A stretch of DNA of 64,000 bases from Stenogyne calaminthoides. Its lineage: Eukaryota; Streptophyta; Magnoliopsida; Lamiales; Lamiaceae. Under the pieces are notes generated by a model that did no database searches, was not told the DNA's origin, and saw only the letters and a list, made by a program, of their open reading frames with translations. This document shows, piece after piece, positions 35,125-46,248 of this stretch. The DNA lies in NCBI GenBank assembly GCA_037126765.1, contig JBBCBC010000012.1, positions 8,990,001-9,054,000 of the forward strand. Direction: 5' to 3'. The translations under genes and the position numbers were made by a program. The first letter of the stretch is position 1; the number at the start of each line of letters is the position of its first letter.

Positions 35125-35460
35125 TTTTCTCACCAGCTTCCTATTTAAAATTGATTAAAGAAAAAGAGGGTGAGTTTCATGTGCATCAGGTGCACCATGC
35201 ATTCATAGTGCAGTTTAGAAACTGCAACTTATTATATTGAAAGATGCAACTTATTTACACTGAACCATGCAACTATTTTTTCATATTAATAATTATACGA
35301 TTCAGTGTAAATAAGTTGTATATTTAGTATAATAAATTACATGTTTTTAAAATGCACTATGAGTGCACGATGCACCTAGATGAATACAAGACTCAGCCAA
35401 GAAAAGAAAAACATTTTCGCGTTTAGTTTTCCCATTTTCTCCGTACTGTACCCATTTCAA
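35125..35460. repeat. Duplicated promoter segment of the SNAP33 gene, carrying a MITE
   Basis: The words around the MITE (CAGCTTCCTATTTAAAATTGA on the left; AAAACATTTTCGCGTTTAG and TTTTCCCATTTTC on the right) match a continuous segment at 36,075-36,135. The latter has no MITE and so represents the empty site. The two copies are about 950 bp apart. Confidence 0.7.
35169..35398. mobile_element. Fold-back MITE, family A, copy 1
   Basis: About 230 bp that fold onto themselves. The left arm has GGTGCACCATGCATTCATAGTGC and TGCAACTTATTTACACTGA; the right arm carries the reverse complements. AAGAAAA-like sequence flanks it. A second copy is at 57,898-58,126. Confidence 0.8.
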
Positions 35461-36150
35461 AAATTTCTTACCAGCTTCCTCTAATGCACAGATTCTTCAA
35501 AAATTAACAAGATCTTGATGATCGGATTCGCTGGATGCGATTAAAGTGGGATTCACCGAGATTAAGACCCGATTCGCCACGTCATGAATCCCTTTTTTTT
35601 TTTTTTTTTATCGGATCTGGCGTATCTGTTCAAGATACGCCGTGTCGGATCGTGTCGGGATTTTTTTGTAAAATTTATTAAATTTTGGGGTTTTTTTTTG
35701 TAAAAAATTAAAACTTACTAATAATTTGAAGGACACACTCTAAAACTTATTAAATATTAAAATTTATTAATCTTTTATTATGATTTATGACTTGTATGGG
35801 TTAATGATATTTGATTTAATTGTTGTTTTGTTACTTATGAGATGAATTCCTTGATATTAATCTTTGTGTTTTTAAATACTCTTGATATTACTACATGTGT
35901 TATATATAATTATTGTAAATTTTTTAATATTATTACAGGTGATATATATAATTAAATTAAAAAAATTGACGTATATTGGCCGTATCGTATCCTAAAAATT
36001 TGAAAATCTACGAATCCCCGCACCAATCAATTGTATTTGATTTTTAGAGACAAGACCAAGACTCAACAAGCCAGTTTCCTATTTTGAAATTGATAAAAGA
36101 AAAAAACATTTTCCCGTTTATTTTCCCATTTCAAAAAGAGTAATCTGTCT
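35399..36150. promoter_or_regulatory. Upstream region of the SNAP33-like gene
   Basis: AT-rich, with a poly-T run near 35,586-35,609 and GC-richer words (TCGGATC, ATACGCC) around 35,620-35,660. The end (about 36,139-36,175) is a CT-rich stretch (CTGTCTCTCTGTCTCTCTCC), typical of plant transcription start/leader regions. No clear TATA box was assigned. Confidence 0.4.
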
Positions 36151-36259
36151 CTCTGTCTCTCTCCGTTTTCTCGCTCTAGAAGATTACATGAATTTATTTT
36201 AGGAAGGAGCGTTACCCTCTGAGCCTTCCCCCAACACAAGATTATCCCTTTGAATTCAG
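36140..36259 (+). other. Probable first, non-coding exon of the SNAP33-like gene
   Basis: The CT-rich leader ends with TGAATTCAG followed by GTATCC, a good splice donor at 36,260. A matching acceptor TTTTCTGTAG ends at 36,990, six bases before the start codon. This would make a 731-bp 5' UTR intron, which is common in plants but unproven here. Confidence 0.45.
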
Positions 36260-36996
36260 GTATCCCGCTAAGATTTTCTTTTTTAAATATCGGAATTAAA
36301 CTTGTGTTTATCTAAAGAAGCATTGCTCAGATTTTCTTTTTTTGGTTAACATTAATCGTCAATTTAATTCATCAGACCCCGTATTTGCTAATCTTGCTTC
36401 AAGAGATGATGCGATTTGTGATTGTAAGCAGTTGCTCAGTTACTTTTGTTGAGTTGATTAATCTGTAGGCAAGCAATGTTTTGATTTTAGTTTCATGGTG
36501 TCCTAGTCTACTGGTTTTATATGCGTTTTAACCTCTGCTATTTGGATCATCCTTTGACATTGTTGTTGCTTAAGAAATATCAGTTATTTTATCGGGCCAA
36601 TTTGCCTGTTTAATTTGTTTCTTGTCGTGCTAATGAGTAATATATATATCTGGTTTGTTCCGATGAAATGAAGGTTATTATACTTGCGGTGTCTTTTTTG
36701 AATCTAAGAAGAAATAGTAAACAAAAAGGGGAATGTAATAGAAAAGAAAGAAGGAAAGTTATGCATTCGTGAAGTATAAAACCGTAGGTCCATAATTTTC
36801 CTATGAGGATCAATATACTATCTGTATTTGAGGTTTTCTGATTGGAGAAATAATCTAAATATTTATTGCTCAACTATCTATGTGTAAGCATGTTCGCAAG
36901 GCTTGATATATTTTCTTTTATGTAATTTTCAGGTTTATCTAGATTTCAGCAATACCTTAATAGCATCTCCTTTTGTGTTCTTTTCTGTAGCACAAA

Positions 36997-39775
36997 ATGT
37001 ATGGTCTAAAGAAATCTCCCATCTCTAAAAACAACTCATCTAGTAATACCAATACTAATCCGTTTGATTCTGATGATGAGTTGGATAACAAGCAACCCTC
37101 TATTAAAACCTCTGGAAGAACATCTTCTGAACCTTCACTCCTTACATCAAATGTTAGCACAAATCCTTTTGATGATTGCGAGGTAAAAGGTTCCTCTTCA
37201 TCTAAAAGCAGTCTTTATTCAGTAGCCAAAAATAGATACAAGAATGATTTCCATGATACGGGAGGACTAGAAAAGCAGTCTGTCCAGGAACTGGAAAATT
37301 ATGTTGTACATAAAGCTGAAGAAACTACGAAGACCGTTAACGATTGCCTCAAGCTTGCAGAGGAAATAAGAGAAGATGCTACGAAAACATTGGTCACACT
37401 GCATCAGCAGGGAGAGCAGATTACGAGAACTCACATGGTTGCTGCTGATATAGATCACGACCTTAGCAGGGTATATATGTCTTATCAAGTTTTTCTAGTT
37501 GTACTCTTGGTGTGTGTTAAAATATTTGATAAAAGAAGTCATCAAAAGGCTTTTGATTTGGGTGCAAGAGTTATAGTGAAAAGTACATTATATATGACAC
37601 CTTTATCTTTTATTTTAGTGAAACTTCAGAATTCTTCACAAGAGTTTTAAAATTTGATCAGAAAGAAGAGGAGGATGGGAGCATAATCTACGTAAAATCT
37701 ACCAAATTATTGCTGGCATGTTATTCCTAAGTGTTATTTTATACGAAATTAAAATATCTTGGCCTCTTGATTCTAGTCGAATGGTTCTTAAAACTAATTT
37801 TTGTCTCATGGATTTTGAAGCTAAAACCTACTAGCTTTTTAGTGGTTTGGATCAGTCGTATGTTCTCAGTTGTAAACTTTTTTAGACCCAGTTCAACTGG
37901 TTTATAGGTGTGTTTTGAAACACTAAAAACAACCTCTAGAAACACTTATTTTTAAAGCTATCTCTCACAACTTTGAAAATAAGTGCTTATAGAAGTTGTT
38001 TTTTAGTGTTTCAAAACACGCCCTATGTCTAGTTTTCCAAACTTTGTATTGTTATCCGAGCCTCATTAGCATTGGTAACAAATCTTTAGGTTAAACAACT
38101 TTCCTAACGGATATAGAATTGTCCTTTTGACTGGGAATAACGTATATCCATCAATTTCAGGACCAATATCACTTCTTTTTTTGCTCCTTTTAATATTTAC
38201 TAAAATTTGTTATCTTTTTCTTTTGTTAGTTCATGTAATAAAAGATGTCTTAAATTGATCCACACACGGTCAAACTAACACGGCTGTAACACTGAATTTA
38301 CAAACTGAACTGAAAGAGTAGCAGGATTTACTTTAAATAGCATATAGTACTATCCATTATTGAAGATGCTACGTCTTGCTGTTTTTATTTTCTTTTACTA
38401 TTAACCATTAGAGGTCTCTTATTATGTCTGATTGTTTTTAGGGTGAGAAGCTTTTGGGAAGTCTTGGGGGCATATTCTCCAGAACGTGGAAGCCTAAGAA
38501 GACCCGCCCTATTATGGGCCCCGTAATTATCAAAGGTACACCATTTTCTTTTGTGGTGTCTAATGTTCTAGTGAAACATGTCTGCAAGAGTCCCTTTGCC
38601 TTCATGATGTAGGCTTTTAGTCCAGAATTTGGTTCATGAATTTTGGTTTAACAATTTGATGGGCGTGTAGATGATCCAGTACAAACAAAGGGTAACCACT
38701 TGGAACAGAGGGTAAAATTGGGTTTGACTTCTGCAACAAAGGAACGTACTCCTACACATGCACTTTCTCCTGAACCCACTAATGCTTTGCTGAAAGTAGA
38801 GGTATGTCTGTGACATCATTTATCTAATCTTTAGTTTGTATCAAGAACTCAAAAGCCACAAATCTGAATTTCGTCGTATTAATTTTAATATCACTGGATT
38901 AAATATGGCCTTGTCTTATTGAGGTAGATCTGCAATTTGATGATGCCCTTCAGATGAAGTACATTGTAGTTCTCTGTTCTTACGATGTTCGTTCCTTTCT
39001 GCAAATATTTATGATCTAGAGAACCTTGTTCAGCTGTTAATTTCTTTCTGGAGACTTGATACGCCGTTTCTTACATATTCTGCAATTTTATTATTACAGG
39101 TAGAGAAGGAGAAACAAGATGATGCCCTCTCAGATTTAAGTAATATTTTAGGGGAGTTGAAGCATATGGCTATTGACATGGGATGTGAAATTGATAGGTT
39201 AGTCATTCTCCACATGTCATAACAATATTTTATCTTTGCCGCTGAATCTTGGCCAAAATAACGATTAATTATTTAAGAAGGGCAAAATATTTTAAGCACC
39301 AATTGCACCGTGCACTTGGTGCAATTTTGACCAAAGCTTGACTCATTTGCAAAAAACGCGGAAATGAATAATGAGAAGTATTAGTTCATATGAAGAAAAG
39401 TATTAGTTTGTAGATAGAACAATATTAGTACCTTCTCAATATACATTATACATCTAATACTTTCATCATATGAGCTGATACTTTTCATCACATGTACTAA
39501 TACTTTTCGACCACTTTTTTCTATTATTCGTGAAAAATATAAAAAACAGCTTGGTTTAAACTTTTTTTATCAAAATTGCACCAGTTGCACGGTGCAACTG
39601 GTACTGATGCGCCGAAGTGTTTTACTCTTTAAATAGATATTGATTGGTTGTTTTGGACACGGTTTGCAAATCCAGACAGGGCAAAGCTTTGGATCACGTT
39701 CAGGACGATGTGGACGAGCTAAATTTCCGAGTGAAAGGTGCTAATCAGCGTACACGTCGTCTACTCGGAAAATAG
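36997..39775 (+). CDS. SNAP33: SNAP25/SNAP33-type t-SNARE (Qb+Qc SNARE)
   Basis: Five coding exons: 36,997-37,470, 38,442-38,535, 38,671-38,801, 39,100-39,197 and 39,676-39,775. All junctions are GT-AG and in phase, giving 298 residues and a TAG stop at 39,773-39,775; Arabidopsis SNAP33 is about 300. The N-terminus has NPFDSDDE and NPFDD repeats. The Qb SNARE helix is at about residues 100-158 (TLVTLHQQGEQITRTH, with a central-layer Gln). It is followed by GEKLLGSLGGIFSRTWKPKK. The Qc helix is at about 234-298 (DDALSDLSNILGELKHMA, RQGKALDHV with a second Gln) and ends RRLLGK. There is no transmembrane segment. Family role: it pairs with plasma-membrane or cell-plate syntaxins and R-SNAREs to drive vesicle fusion in cytokinesis and defence secretion. 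The start chosen is the first ATG after the acceptor. No stop or frameshift was seen, so the gene looks intact. Confidence 0.95.
39277..39627. mobile_element. MITE in intron 4 of the SNAP33-like gene
   Basis: 351 bp with inverted ends. The left arm is GGGCAAAATATTT then TTGCACCGTGCACTTGGTGC. The right arm, reversed, gives GAGTAAAACACTT then TTGCACCGTGCAACTGGTGC. TTTAA flanks both sides (39,272-39,276 and 39,628-39,632). It has no coding capacity and lies clear of the splice sites. Confidence 0.75.
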
Positions 39776-39992
39776 AAGACGATCATCGACCTTGTAACAT
39801 TTCAATGTTGCACTTGCATGTTTCAATTGGATGACTGTTTTCAACATTAGGTAGCTTATTACTCATGTTAAGAAGCACATATATATATAATTCATTTGGA
39901 TAGTCATGTTGTACTTGTATTTTTTTTTCTAGCAATGGCTGGATTAAGCACTAATTTTCCCCATGTATGATTGTCGTAGCCTAGCTCTATTA
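39776..39992 (+). other. 3' UTR/downstream region of the SNAP33-like gene
   Basis: AT-rich. A poly(A) site was not fixed. It ends with the left TSD of the SINE (TAGCTCTATTA). Confidence 0.5.
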
Positions 39993-40094
39993 CTTTTTTT
40001 TTTTTTTTATCGGGCAAATGGTGACTCGAACTCATGATCTCACGACATAGGCAGTGGTGCTCTAACTGCTTGAGCTATTCCACTTCGTCAGTCT
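39993..40094 (-). mobile_element. tRNA-derived SINE
   Basis: The minus strand has an A box (TAGCTCAAGCAGTTAGAGC) and a B box (GAGTTCGAGTC) with normal spacing. It ends in an A-rich tail, seen as a T run at 39,994-40,008. A perfect 11-bp TSD TAGCTCTATTA lies at 39,982-39,992 and 40,095-40,105. The body is only about 102 bp, short for a plant SINE. Confidence 0.88.
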
Positions 40095-40105
40095 TAGCTC
40101 TATTA

Positions 40106-40670
40106 TTGATCTATACTTATAAATACAAACGTCTACCAAAAATAGAGACACAATTTTCGTGCAAAATCACACTTCAACAATAAAATTTTGTTCATCTTTT
40201 TCAACCAATTTTAAATTGGAATAACGTTTCATTTCAAGTCTTTCTTCAATGTATAATATATCAATTTTTTATTTTTTTAAAAAAAATCTATAATTTGACA
40301 TCCATGACCATATTTGCATATCTAGAAATAAATTTTCAAATTTAAATAATATGAATTTAATGTGATTTGAAGTGTTTATTTATTCAATTTAAATTTGTTA
40401 TCATTTAAAAATGTCTCTCACGATTCATATATAATAAATATTAATATACTAAACGTGCACCGCACATGATTTTTTTTAGCATTACATTATTTCTTTCCAA
40501 GTTGTAACTGTAGTTTTATGATACTGGTCTTGTTTTTAGATTAAAAAAGAGTGAATACTTCCTAGTTTATATCACATTATACTTGTCTCAAATAGGGAGA
40601 GTAAGGTTTAAGAGTAGTTGATTTAATTGTTGCATGTTGAATTACGAATTAAAGATTAATCTGTTAGTAT
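40106..40670. other. No gene seen
   Basis: AT-rich intergenic DNA without repeats of note. Confidence 0.4.
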
Positions 40671-40680
40671 TTCATAATTG

Positions 40681-40825
40681 AGACACACTTGCATGAGACG
40701 GTCTCCCGATGAGATGGGGCATAAATTGAACATTGCCCTTTAATACTTTGGAAGAGATGTGTGTTGATTTGGATTAATTTGTACCCCGTCTCATGTATGA
40801 GACCGTCCTATACGAGATTTTGCCT
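40681..40825. mobile_element. Fold-back MITE, family B, copy 1
   Basis: The left arm GCATGAGACGGTCTCCCGATG and right arm CCCCGTCTCATGTATGAGAC are inverted relative to each other, around ATTAATTTG-type DNA. Related sequence occurs at 57,687-57,830 (both arms, diverged) and 48,440-48,515 (right half only). Confidence 0.65.
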
Positions 40826-41117
40826 TTATTAATTAATAGAGTCATTCATAGAATTTGGATTTGGGTCGGGTAATCCGTAACTAAAGATGGTTTGATAGCT
40901 GGAGTGAAGTAATTTTACCGTTTGCAAGTGCTTATATATAGAGAGAGTATCATGAAGTTTGTCTTTGTGAAATTTCTCTCATGAGGTAGTTTCATAATAA
41001 TTAAACTTATTCAATATAATTTATCATTTAAGATCGAGTAATGTAATTCGAGTTGTCCCATAAAATGTGATTCATGATTCTCTTATTTCACATAAGCTTC
41101 ACCTTTCAGTACATAGG
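40826..41117. other. No gene seen
   Basis: AT-rich spacer up to the TSD of the outer hAT-like element. Confidence 0.4.
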
Positions 41118-41479
41118 CTATGTTTCAGGAGCGGATCTGCTGTTGTACAGCAGCATGCTGTTTAGCCAAAACGCTGCGTTTACAATCACTTTCTTCTCTC
41201 TTCAATTTTTTAATATATTTATTAATTAAAAAAAAAAACAAAAAAACCACCCACCCTTTCCGTCACTTTTCTATCCACAATCCCCCACCTCAACCCAAAC
41301 CCCGCCCCATCCCCCCGCACCCCTAATTAAAAGCGGACATTTTCTAAAAAAAATCTCTAATTTTTTATTTGCAAGATTACAAATATATATTTAGCGTATT
41401 TAACATTTAAGTTCTACAAAAATGAGTGATGCTATATGCACATCCTTTGGATGGGACTGCCGGTAAACCTTGATTTTCT

Positions 41480-41529
41480 GTCGCGCAACGTGCGCGACAC
41501 GACAATTTCTGCCGCGTAACGCGCGCGAC
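41480..41529. repeat. Quasi-palindrome pair, left end of the small MULE
   Basis: Units at 41,480-41,498 (GTCGC-GCAACGTGC-GCGAC) and 41,511-41,529 (GCCGC-GTAACGCGC-GCGAC), 31 bp apart. Confidence 0.9.
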
Positions 41530-41889
41530 TGGTTTTCTTTTCTTTTTTTTTTTCAAAATTTTAAGTTTAATAATTATAAGTGTAAATTTTAAGTATATTA
41601 ATTATTGATTAATGATTTATTTTTTATCTTAAGTGCTATTAATATGTTATGTATACTAATTAATGGTTTAAGATAGTTAATTAATTAATTAAGTATAAAT
41701 ATGTAGTTATTTTATATTTAATTAATGTTAAGCATCAATTTGATACAATTAATATTAAGCACTCTAAAAATGTGTGTTCAAATATATTCAAATTATTTAA
41801 TAGGAGTATAATGTTAAATGAAATAAATAATACCTTTCAATTATTTAATATTCGAAATTATTGTATATAAGTTTTTTTTTATACTATTA

Positions 41890-42380
41890 AATGAAACAAC
41901 CATTTAATATTTTTCAATGAAACAACTGATACTTTTCAATGAAACAATCAATACCTTTAAATGAAACAAATAATACTTTTAATTTTAACAAGTAACATTT
42001 TTCATTGAAGCAAGCACTACATTTCTATTTAAACAAGTACTACTTTTAATTTAAACAAGTAATACATTTCACTTAAACAAACACTACATTTCTATTTAAA
42101 TAACTAATACTTTTAAATTTATGAACTAATACTTTGTATACAAATAACTAATACTTTTCAATGAATGAACTAATACTTTGTAACCAAATAACTAATACTT
42201 TTCAATGAATGAACTAATACTTTTCAATTGATGAACTAATATTGTTGATAACCAAATAACTAATACTTTTCAATTAATTAACTAATACTTTATGACCAAA
42301 CAACTATAATACTTTTCAATGAAAGAACTAATACTTTATAACTAAATAATTAATACTTTTCAATTTATCAAATAATATCA
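41890..42380. repeat. AACTAATACTTTT minisatellite
   Basis: Dozens of near copies of (G/T)AACTAATACTTTTCAATGA alternate with ACTTTGTAACCAAATAACT, forming a loose unit of about 38-40 bp. Similar repeats occur in the large MULE at 46,264-46,420, 47,218-47,340 and 55,955-56,170. Confidence 0.85.
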
Positions 42381-42562
42381 ATTAATACATTTAATTAAAT
42401 AATTAATTCTAACTAATAAATTAAACTATTTCATTATAACTCAATAATTAATTCTAACTAAATAATTAATACACATCATTAATACATTATAATTAATTGG
42501 TTAATATGTGGATATGTACCAATTAATTCTTGCCCCATGTTTTGTGCGACAGAATCGTCCGT

Positions 42563-42612
42563 GTCACAAAGACGGCGCGACAGCCGCCTCCCTGTCGCGG
42601 TCAACGCGCGAC
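42563..42612. repeat. Quasi-palindrome pair, right end of the small MULE
   Basis: Units at 42,563-42,581 (GTCAC-N9-GCGAC) and 42,594-42,612 (GTCGC-GGTCAACGC-GCGAC), 31 bp apart. Confidence 0.9.
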
Positions 42613-42729
42613 AGCCGTAGCATTTGTGGTTGTCATTTCGTTAGTCACTTCGTTCAAATGTGCCTATAGCACGAGTTATGCTATATACACAAAAGTGACA
42701 GGCTGGGTTAGTGGATTCTCGTACACGCC

Positions 42730-42858
42730 GTCGCGCTGCACATGCGACCGAGTAATTGGCCGTCGCGTGCACCATGCGACGACTTTATTTAAAAAAAATT
42801 TGCATCGGTCGCGCAGCATATGCGACGGGAACTGTCTTCGTCGCGTGGACCATGCGAC
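42730..42858. repeat. Quasi-palindrome array, left end of the large MULE
   Basis: Four 19-bp units at 42,730, 42,762, 42,808 and 42,840, each GTCGC-N9-GCGAC (for example GTCGC-GTGCACCAT-GCGAC). Spacings are 32, 46 and 32 bp, so a 14-bp insertion interrupts an otherwise 32-bp rhythm. Confidence 0.95.
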
Positions 42859-43127
42859 AGTATTTTTATTTTATTTTTGATTTTTTTTATTTCGAATTTT
42901 TTATAATTTTTATTTATTTATAATTTATAATTATTTATTTATGATTTATAATTAAAAAATTATTTATTCGTTGACCCGGGTGTACAAATAATATGTAATT
43001 AGTTTATACTGTAATTAATATTAAGTATTAATTTAATACAAATAATATTAACCAGTCTAAAAATACGTTTTCAAAATCATATTAAGCATCAATTTAATAC
43101 AGTCTTAATAAATAAAGCTACATGAAT

Positions 43128-43680
43128 TTAAATGTCATTTTCCCAATCAAACCACGGTTTCTTTTTTATCTGTGACCCTTCAGGTTCGTCAACATGTATT
43201 TTGGCAGTTGTCCATCCTTGACTCATGAATGTTGCACAAACTTTGAAGAATGCTATTTTAAAATCAGTTGGATCTCCATTCATCTTGAATTTAACCTGTA
43301 ATTAAAATAAATAAGATGCACATGTGTTCACAAAAAAAATAATAAGTGTAATATACAAACATGATAAAACCTACTTGGAATATAGTCCACATGTGTTCCC
43401 GACACTCGGAAGGAACCATGGGCAAGTTTGACCATTTTAGGTCAAGGTACTTGCAGCATATGCTCTGTACCACGTTATTCACACAGTATCCAAACCGTGC
43501 GATGAAACTGTTGTCCAATTAGTTCGTCCATATTATGAATTTCATTAATTATAAAAACTTAAAACGTAATATTATTTATGACAATTACATTACCTTCCAT
43601 CATCGTCCAACCACAACAACATTGGGGGTCTTTTTTGGTTATCGACAGTGTTGACATTTTCGGATATTTTTTTTTTGCAC
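43128..43680 (-). pseudogene. Spliced ORF, possibly a plant transposase (Ptta/En-Spm-like) fragment
   Basis: Minus-strand pieces: KRPPMLLWLDDDGR (about 43,640-43,598), then FIARFGYCVNNVVQSICCKY and VPSECREHMWTIFQ (43,511-43,375). An intron with GT-AG ends follows (43,374-43,296), then VKFKMNGDPTDFKIAFFKV up to a stop at 43,128-43,130. The pattern (a D-x-x-G-R start, W...VP...W...KF) recalls the N-terminal region of Ptta/En-Spm-type transposases. That resemblance is from memory and is weak. It follows the PMD gene on the same strand and might be its 3' exons. Confidence 0.4.
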
Positions 43681-43868
43681 TCATCTTTTAATAAGATATA
43701 CAAATATATTAGTTTTTATAGATTTAAATAAGCAAGCAATTTCTATATTATTATTGATTTTTATAAAAAGATGTTAAAACATTTAAACTAGAGATAAAAA
43801 ATTGGAATACTAATTTATCATGTAAAACAATAAAATACAAATAAATAGTTCTGCAAAAAAAAAAAGTA

Positions 43869-46248
43869 CTATTGTTGTTGCCATTCGTATCCGTTCCACC
43901 ACCAACCAGGAGCTATGTCTTGTGTGAATTGTTCAGGGGGATACGCGTGTTGATGTCCCCAATATGCAGGATCGGGGACCATCGCGGTACCGGCATGATG
44001 GGCAATCGAGCCAAGATAATGCATCATATAGGGTGGACACTGTGGATCAACACTAGCTTGATTGATCAAATCTTGAGTTTCTTGCCTCACGTGTCCCAAC
44101 ATTTGGTGAGCTGATCTCGACGTGCCACTGACATAAACATTATTGTCACTGTGTGCAGTGTTGTGCACTCTCGGATGAGTAATATTTGCATACCATGCAT
44201 GATACTCATCCGTGGTACTGTCCTGCACTACAGCGAAGGTACCAAGGTCCCCAAGACGGTAACAATGATTTTGCATTTCATTCCAATATGCCACCGTGGG
44301 TCCATACACTTTTTTGTACCTCTCTGCACTGGCACCGAATTTTGAACGTTTAAGGTCTAAGTCGATCGGTGGTGGCGGTATGGGCTGCACTCTCCCATAT
44401 TGCCTTGCAACCCTCCTCGGCATATACCCTTCGGCGAAGTCAAGAAACTGAATGCATCCATGAAATAATGAAGGGGCAGGGATAGACGCTGGACGGCCGT
44501 ATGGAGTCCAATTGACCTATAAAGTAAGTAAAATATTTGTATATGTCATTTTGTTAAGGTACTTAAATTATTACTGACGTTATTACTATTAAGGGTGTAT
44601 TGAGAAAGATAAACAGACATTAGTCTAAGGGTAATTATCCAATAGTTTGCGGTAATGTACAAGATCCCGTGTCGAGTTTTGGAATTTTTGGGTCTTGTTC
44701 CAGTACGATGCTCTTGGGTGGGCAGGGTTAAACGAGGTAGCTTCGCCGCGTTTGCGCAAGTCAGGGAAGTACTCGTATATCCAGCACTGAAAATTAAAAA
44801 ATGTGTTTTTTAGTTATTAGTTACATATATTGATAATAGTGTATTAATTAAATATAATTGGAAATATTATTTAAATTGAATTTTTACCTCAATTAATGTT
44901 AAGCAACCCGACATCTAATATCACGGCTCCCCATGCATATTGAGGGACATACTCGAGATTACCCAACACATTTACATAATTTTTGGGGACATCATCACGT
45001 GTTTTATCAGCGAAGAGTGTACTCTCCATCAAGTACCACAGGTAACCTCGAGCAATAGAGGCATCGCTCAGCTGCCCACTAAAACACTCCGAAACACGCC
45101 GTTCGTATATCCTTAAGGAGGGTGCTTTTGGAATTGCCTCCCCTAGATCCACACCTGGTAATCAATGCATTGTCAGGACATGGTCCGCTGCCAACCACGG
45201 GGAGGCCATTTATTCTCAAACCTACATTGGAAAAAAGTTATTTTTGTTATAAGTGAAATTAATTAATGAGCATGTACAAAATTTAATTTTTTAAATATTA
45301 AGTTTATTTTCAGTTTACCAAGAATAGAGTGAACATCGTGAAGTGTGATTGTCATCTCCCTGAAAGGCATATGAAACGTGTTTTTTTTAGGGTGCCACCG
45401 TTCAACGAATGCTGTAATGAGGGGCATGTTGTTTGATTCAAACATCGAACTCCCGATACCCTCCAATCCAGATTGTTGAATTATTTCAAAATATTGATGG
45501 CCTTCAAATAATGGATTCGACGACCAGGCGGCAATAGACTTCTTTCGGGTCTGGGAACCAAGGATCTTTTGAAAATGCTACATATTTAAAAAAAAAATGA
45601 ACACGTTAATTTATATATTTTAACCGTTTGAAATAATAATTAAAAAAATTGTGTATTTCACTTACTGGATCTTCCCATATTTTTTTGGCTTTGTGACATT
45701 TGAAAGCAAACAACACACTTGGGTCATTGGGTCCTCCAAGCATTGGCGTCGTCGTCGTCCATTTAGCATTTTGCGACGATGAGGCTTGTGTTGCCTGCAT
45801 AGCAGTTTCGTATTCATTCTCATACTCATGGTGAGTTGAGTGATGAGACATTGAGGGACCGTGGGGAGTGGAGTGATGAGATGTGGAAGAGCCCGGCTGA
45901 TTCAAGGTGGGCGTTAATAGATCGAACGAAGGTGAATAACTCATGGAACTGTAATGGGGTGATATTCACAAAGGGAGGGGTCATGATATCATTATGTTCA
46001 TGTGTAGGATTTGAAGCAAACTGCACCGGAACAGACTGCTGGAAATTATGTTCTATTGGAGGGGTGTTCAGATCGAATCCTAAATTGACACCTAACATTG
46101 TACTCCAATCGAATTGTGCATCTTGTTGCGTTTGTTGCTGCGTTTCTTGTTGCAGTTGTTGTTGCATTCGTTGTGAAGTTGTAACACATCGGTTACATAG
46201 TCTACACAGATAGGCGCATTCGGCGCAGTTGTAGTTGTAGCTTTGCAT
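43869..46248 (-). pseudogene. Plant mobile domain (PMD) protein in the MULE
   Basis: The minus-strand N-terminal frame (46,248-45,826) has a Cys-rich start (CAECAYLCRLCNRC) and a Gln-rich stretch. After a frameshift it continues at 45,944-45,666. An intron (45,665-45,578) leads to the PMD core: LFEGHQYFEIIQQSGLEGI, then LITAFVERWHPKKNTFHMPF and REMTITLHDVHSILG. A second intron starts at about 45,319, after which comes GLRINGLPVVGSGPCPDNAL. The next pieces are YLWYLMESTLFADKTRDDVP (45,152-44,889), CWIYEYFPDLRKRGE (about 44,790) and a C-terminal exon (44,423-43,869) ending WWWNGYEWQQQ. PMD proteins are known both as domesticated silencing factors (MAIN/MAIL) and as transposon cargo. At least two frameshifts (about 45,950 and 45,155) mark a pseudogene. 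Confidence 0.75.

Larger units (their letters stand above)
41431..42670. mobile_element. Small non-autonomous MULE-type element
   Basis: 1,240 bp with ends GCTATATGCACAT and, reversed, GCTATAGGCACAT. Each end has two 19-bp quasi-palindromes (41,480 and 41,511; 42,563 and 42,594) spaced 31 bp. The flanks ATGAGTGAT (41,422-41,430) and ACGAGTTAT (42,671-42,679) agree in 7 of 9 bases, fitting a decayed MULE TSD. The interior is AT-rich with TAATACTTT repeats and has no coding sequence. Confidence 0.75.

Noticed and set aside
37471..37650. Read-through of the first SNAP33 exon to a 217-residue ORF
   Set aside because: The protein loses SNARE similarity exactly at the GT donor and resumes at 38,442; this is intron.
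45836..46213. 125-residue plus-strand Cys-rich ORF
   Set aside because: Antisense to the Gln-rich part of the PMD gene; the Cys run is a reverse reading of Gln/Thr codons.
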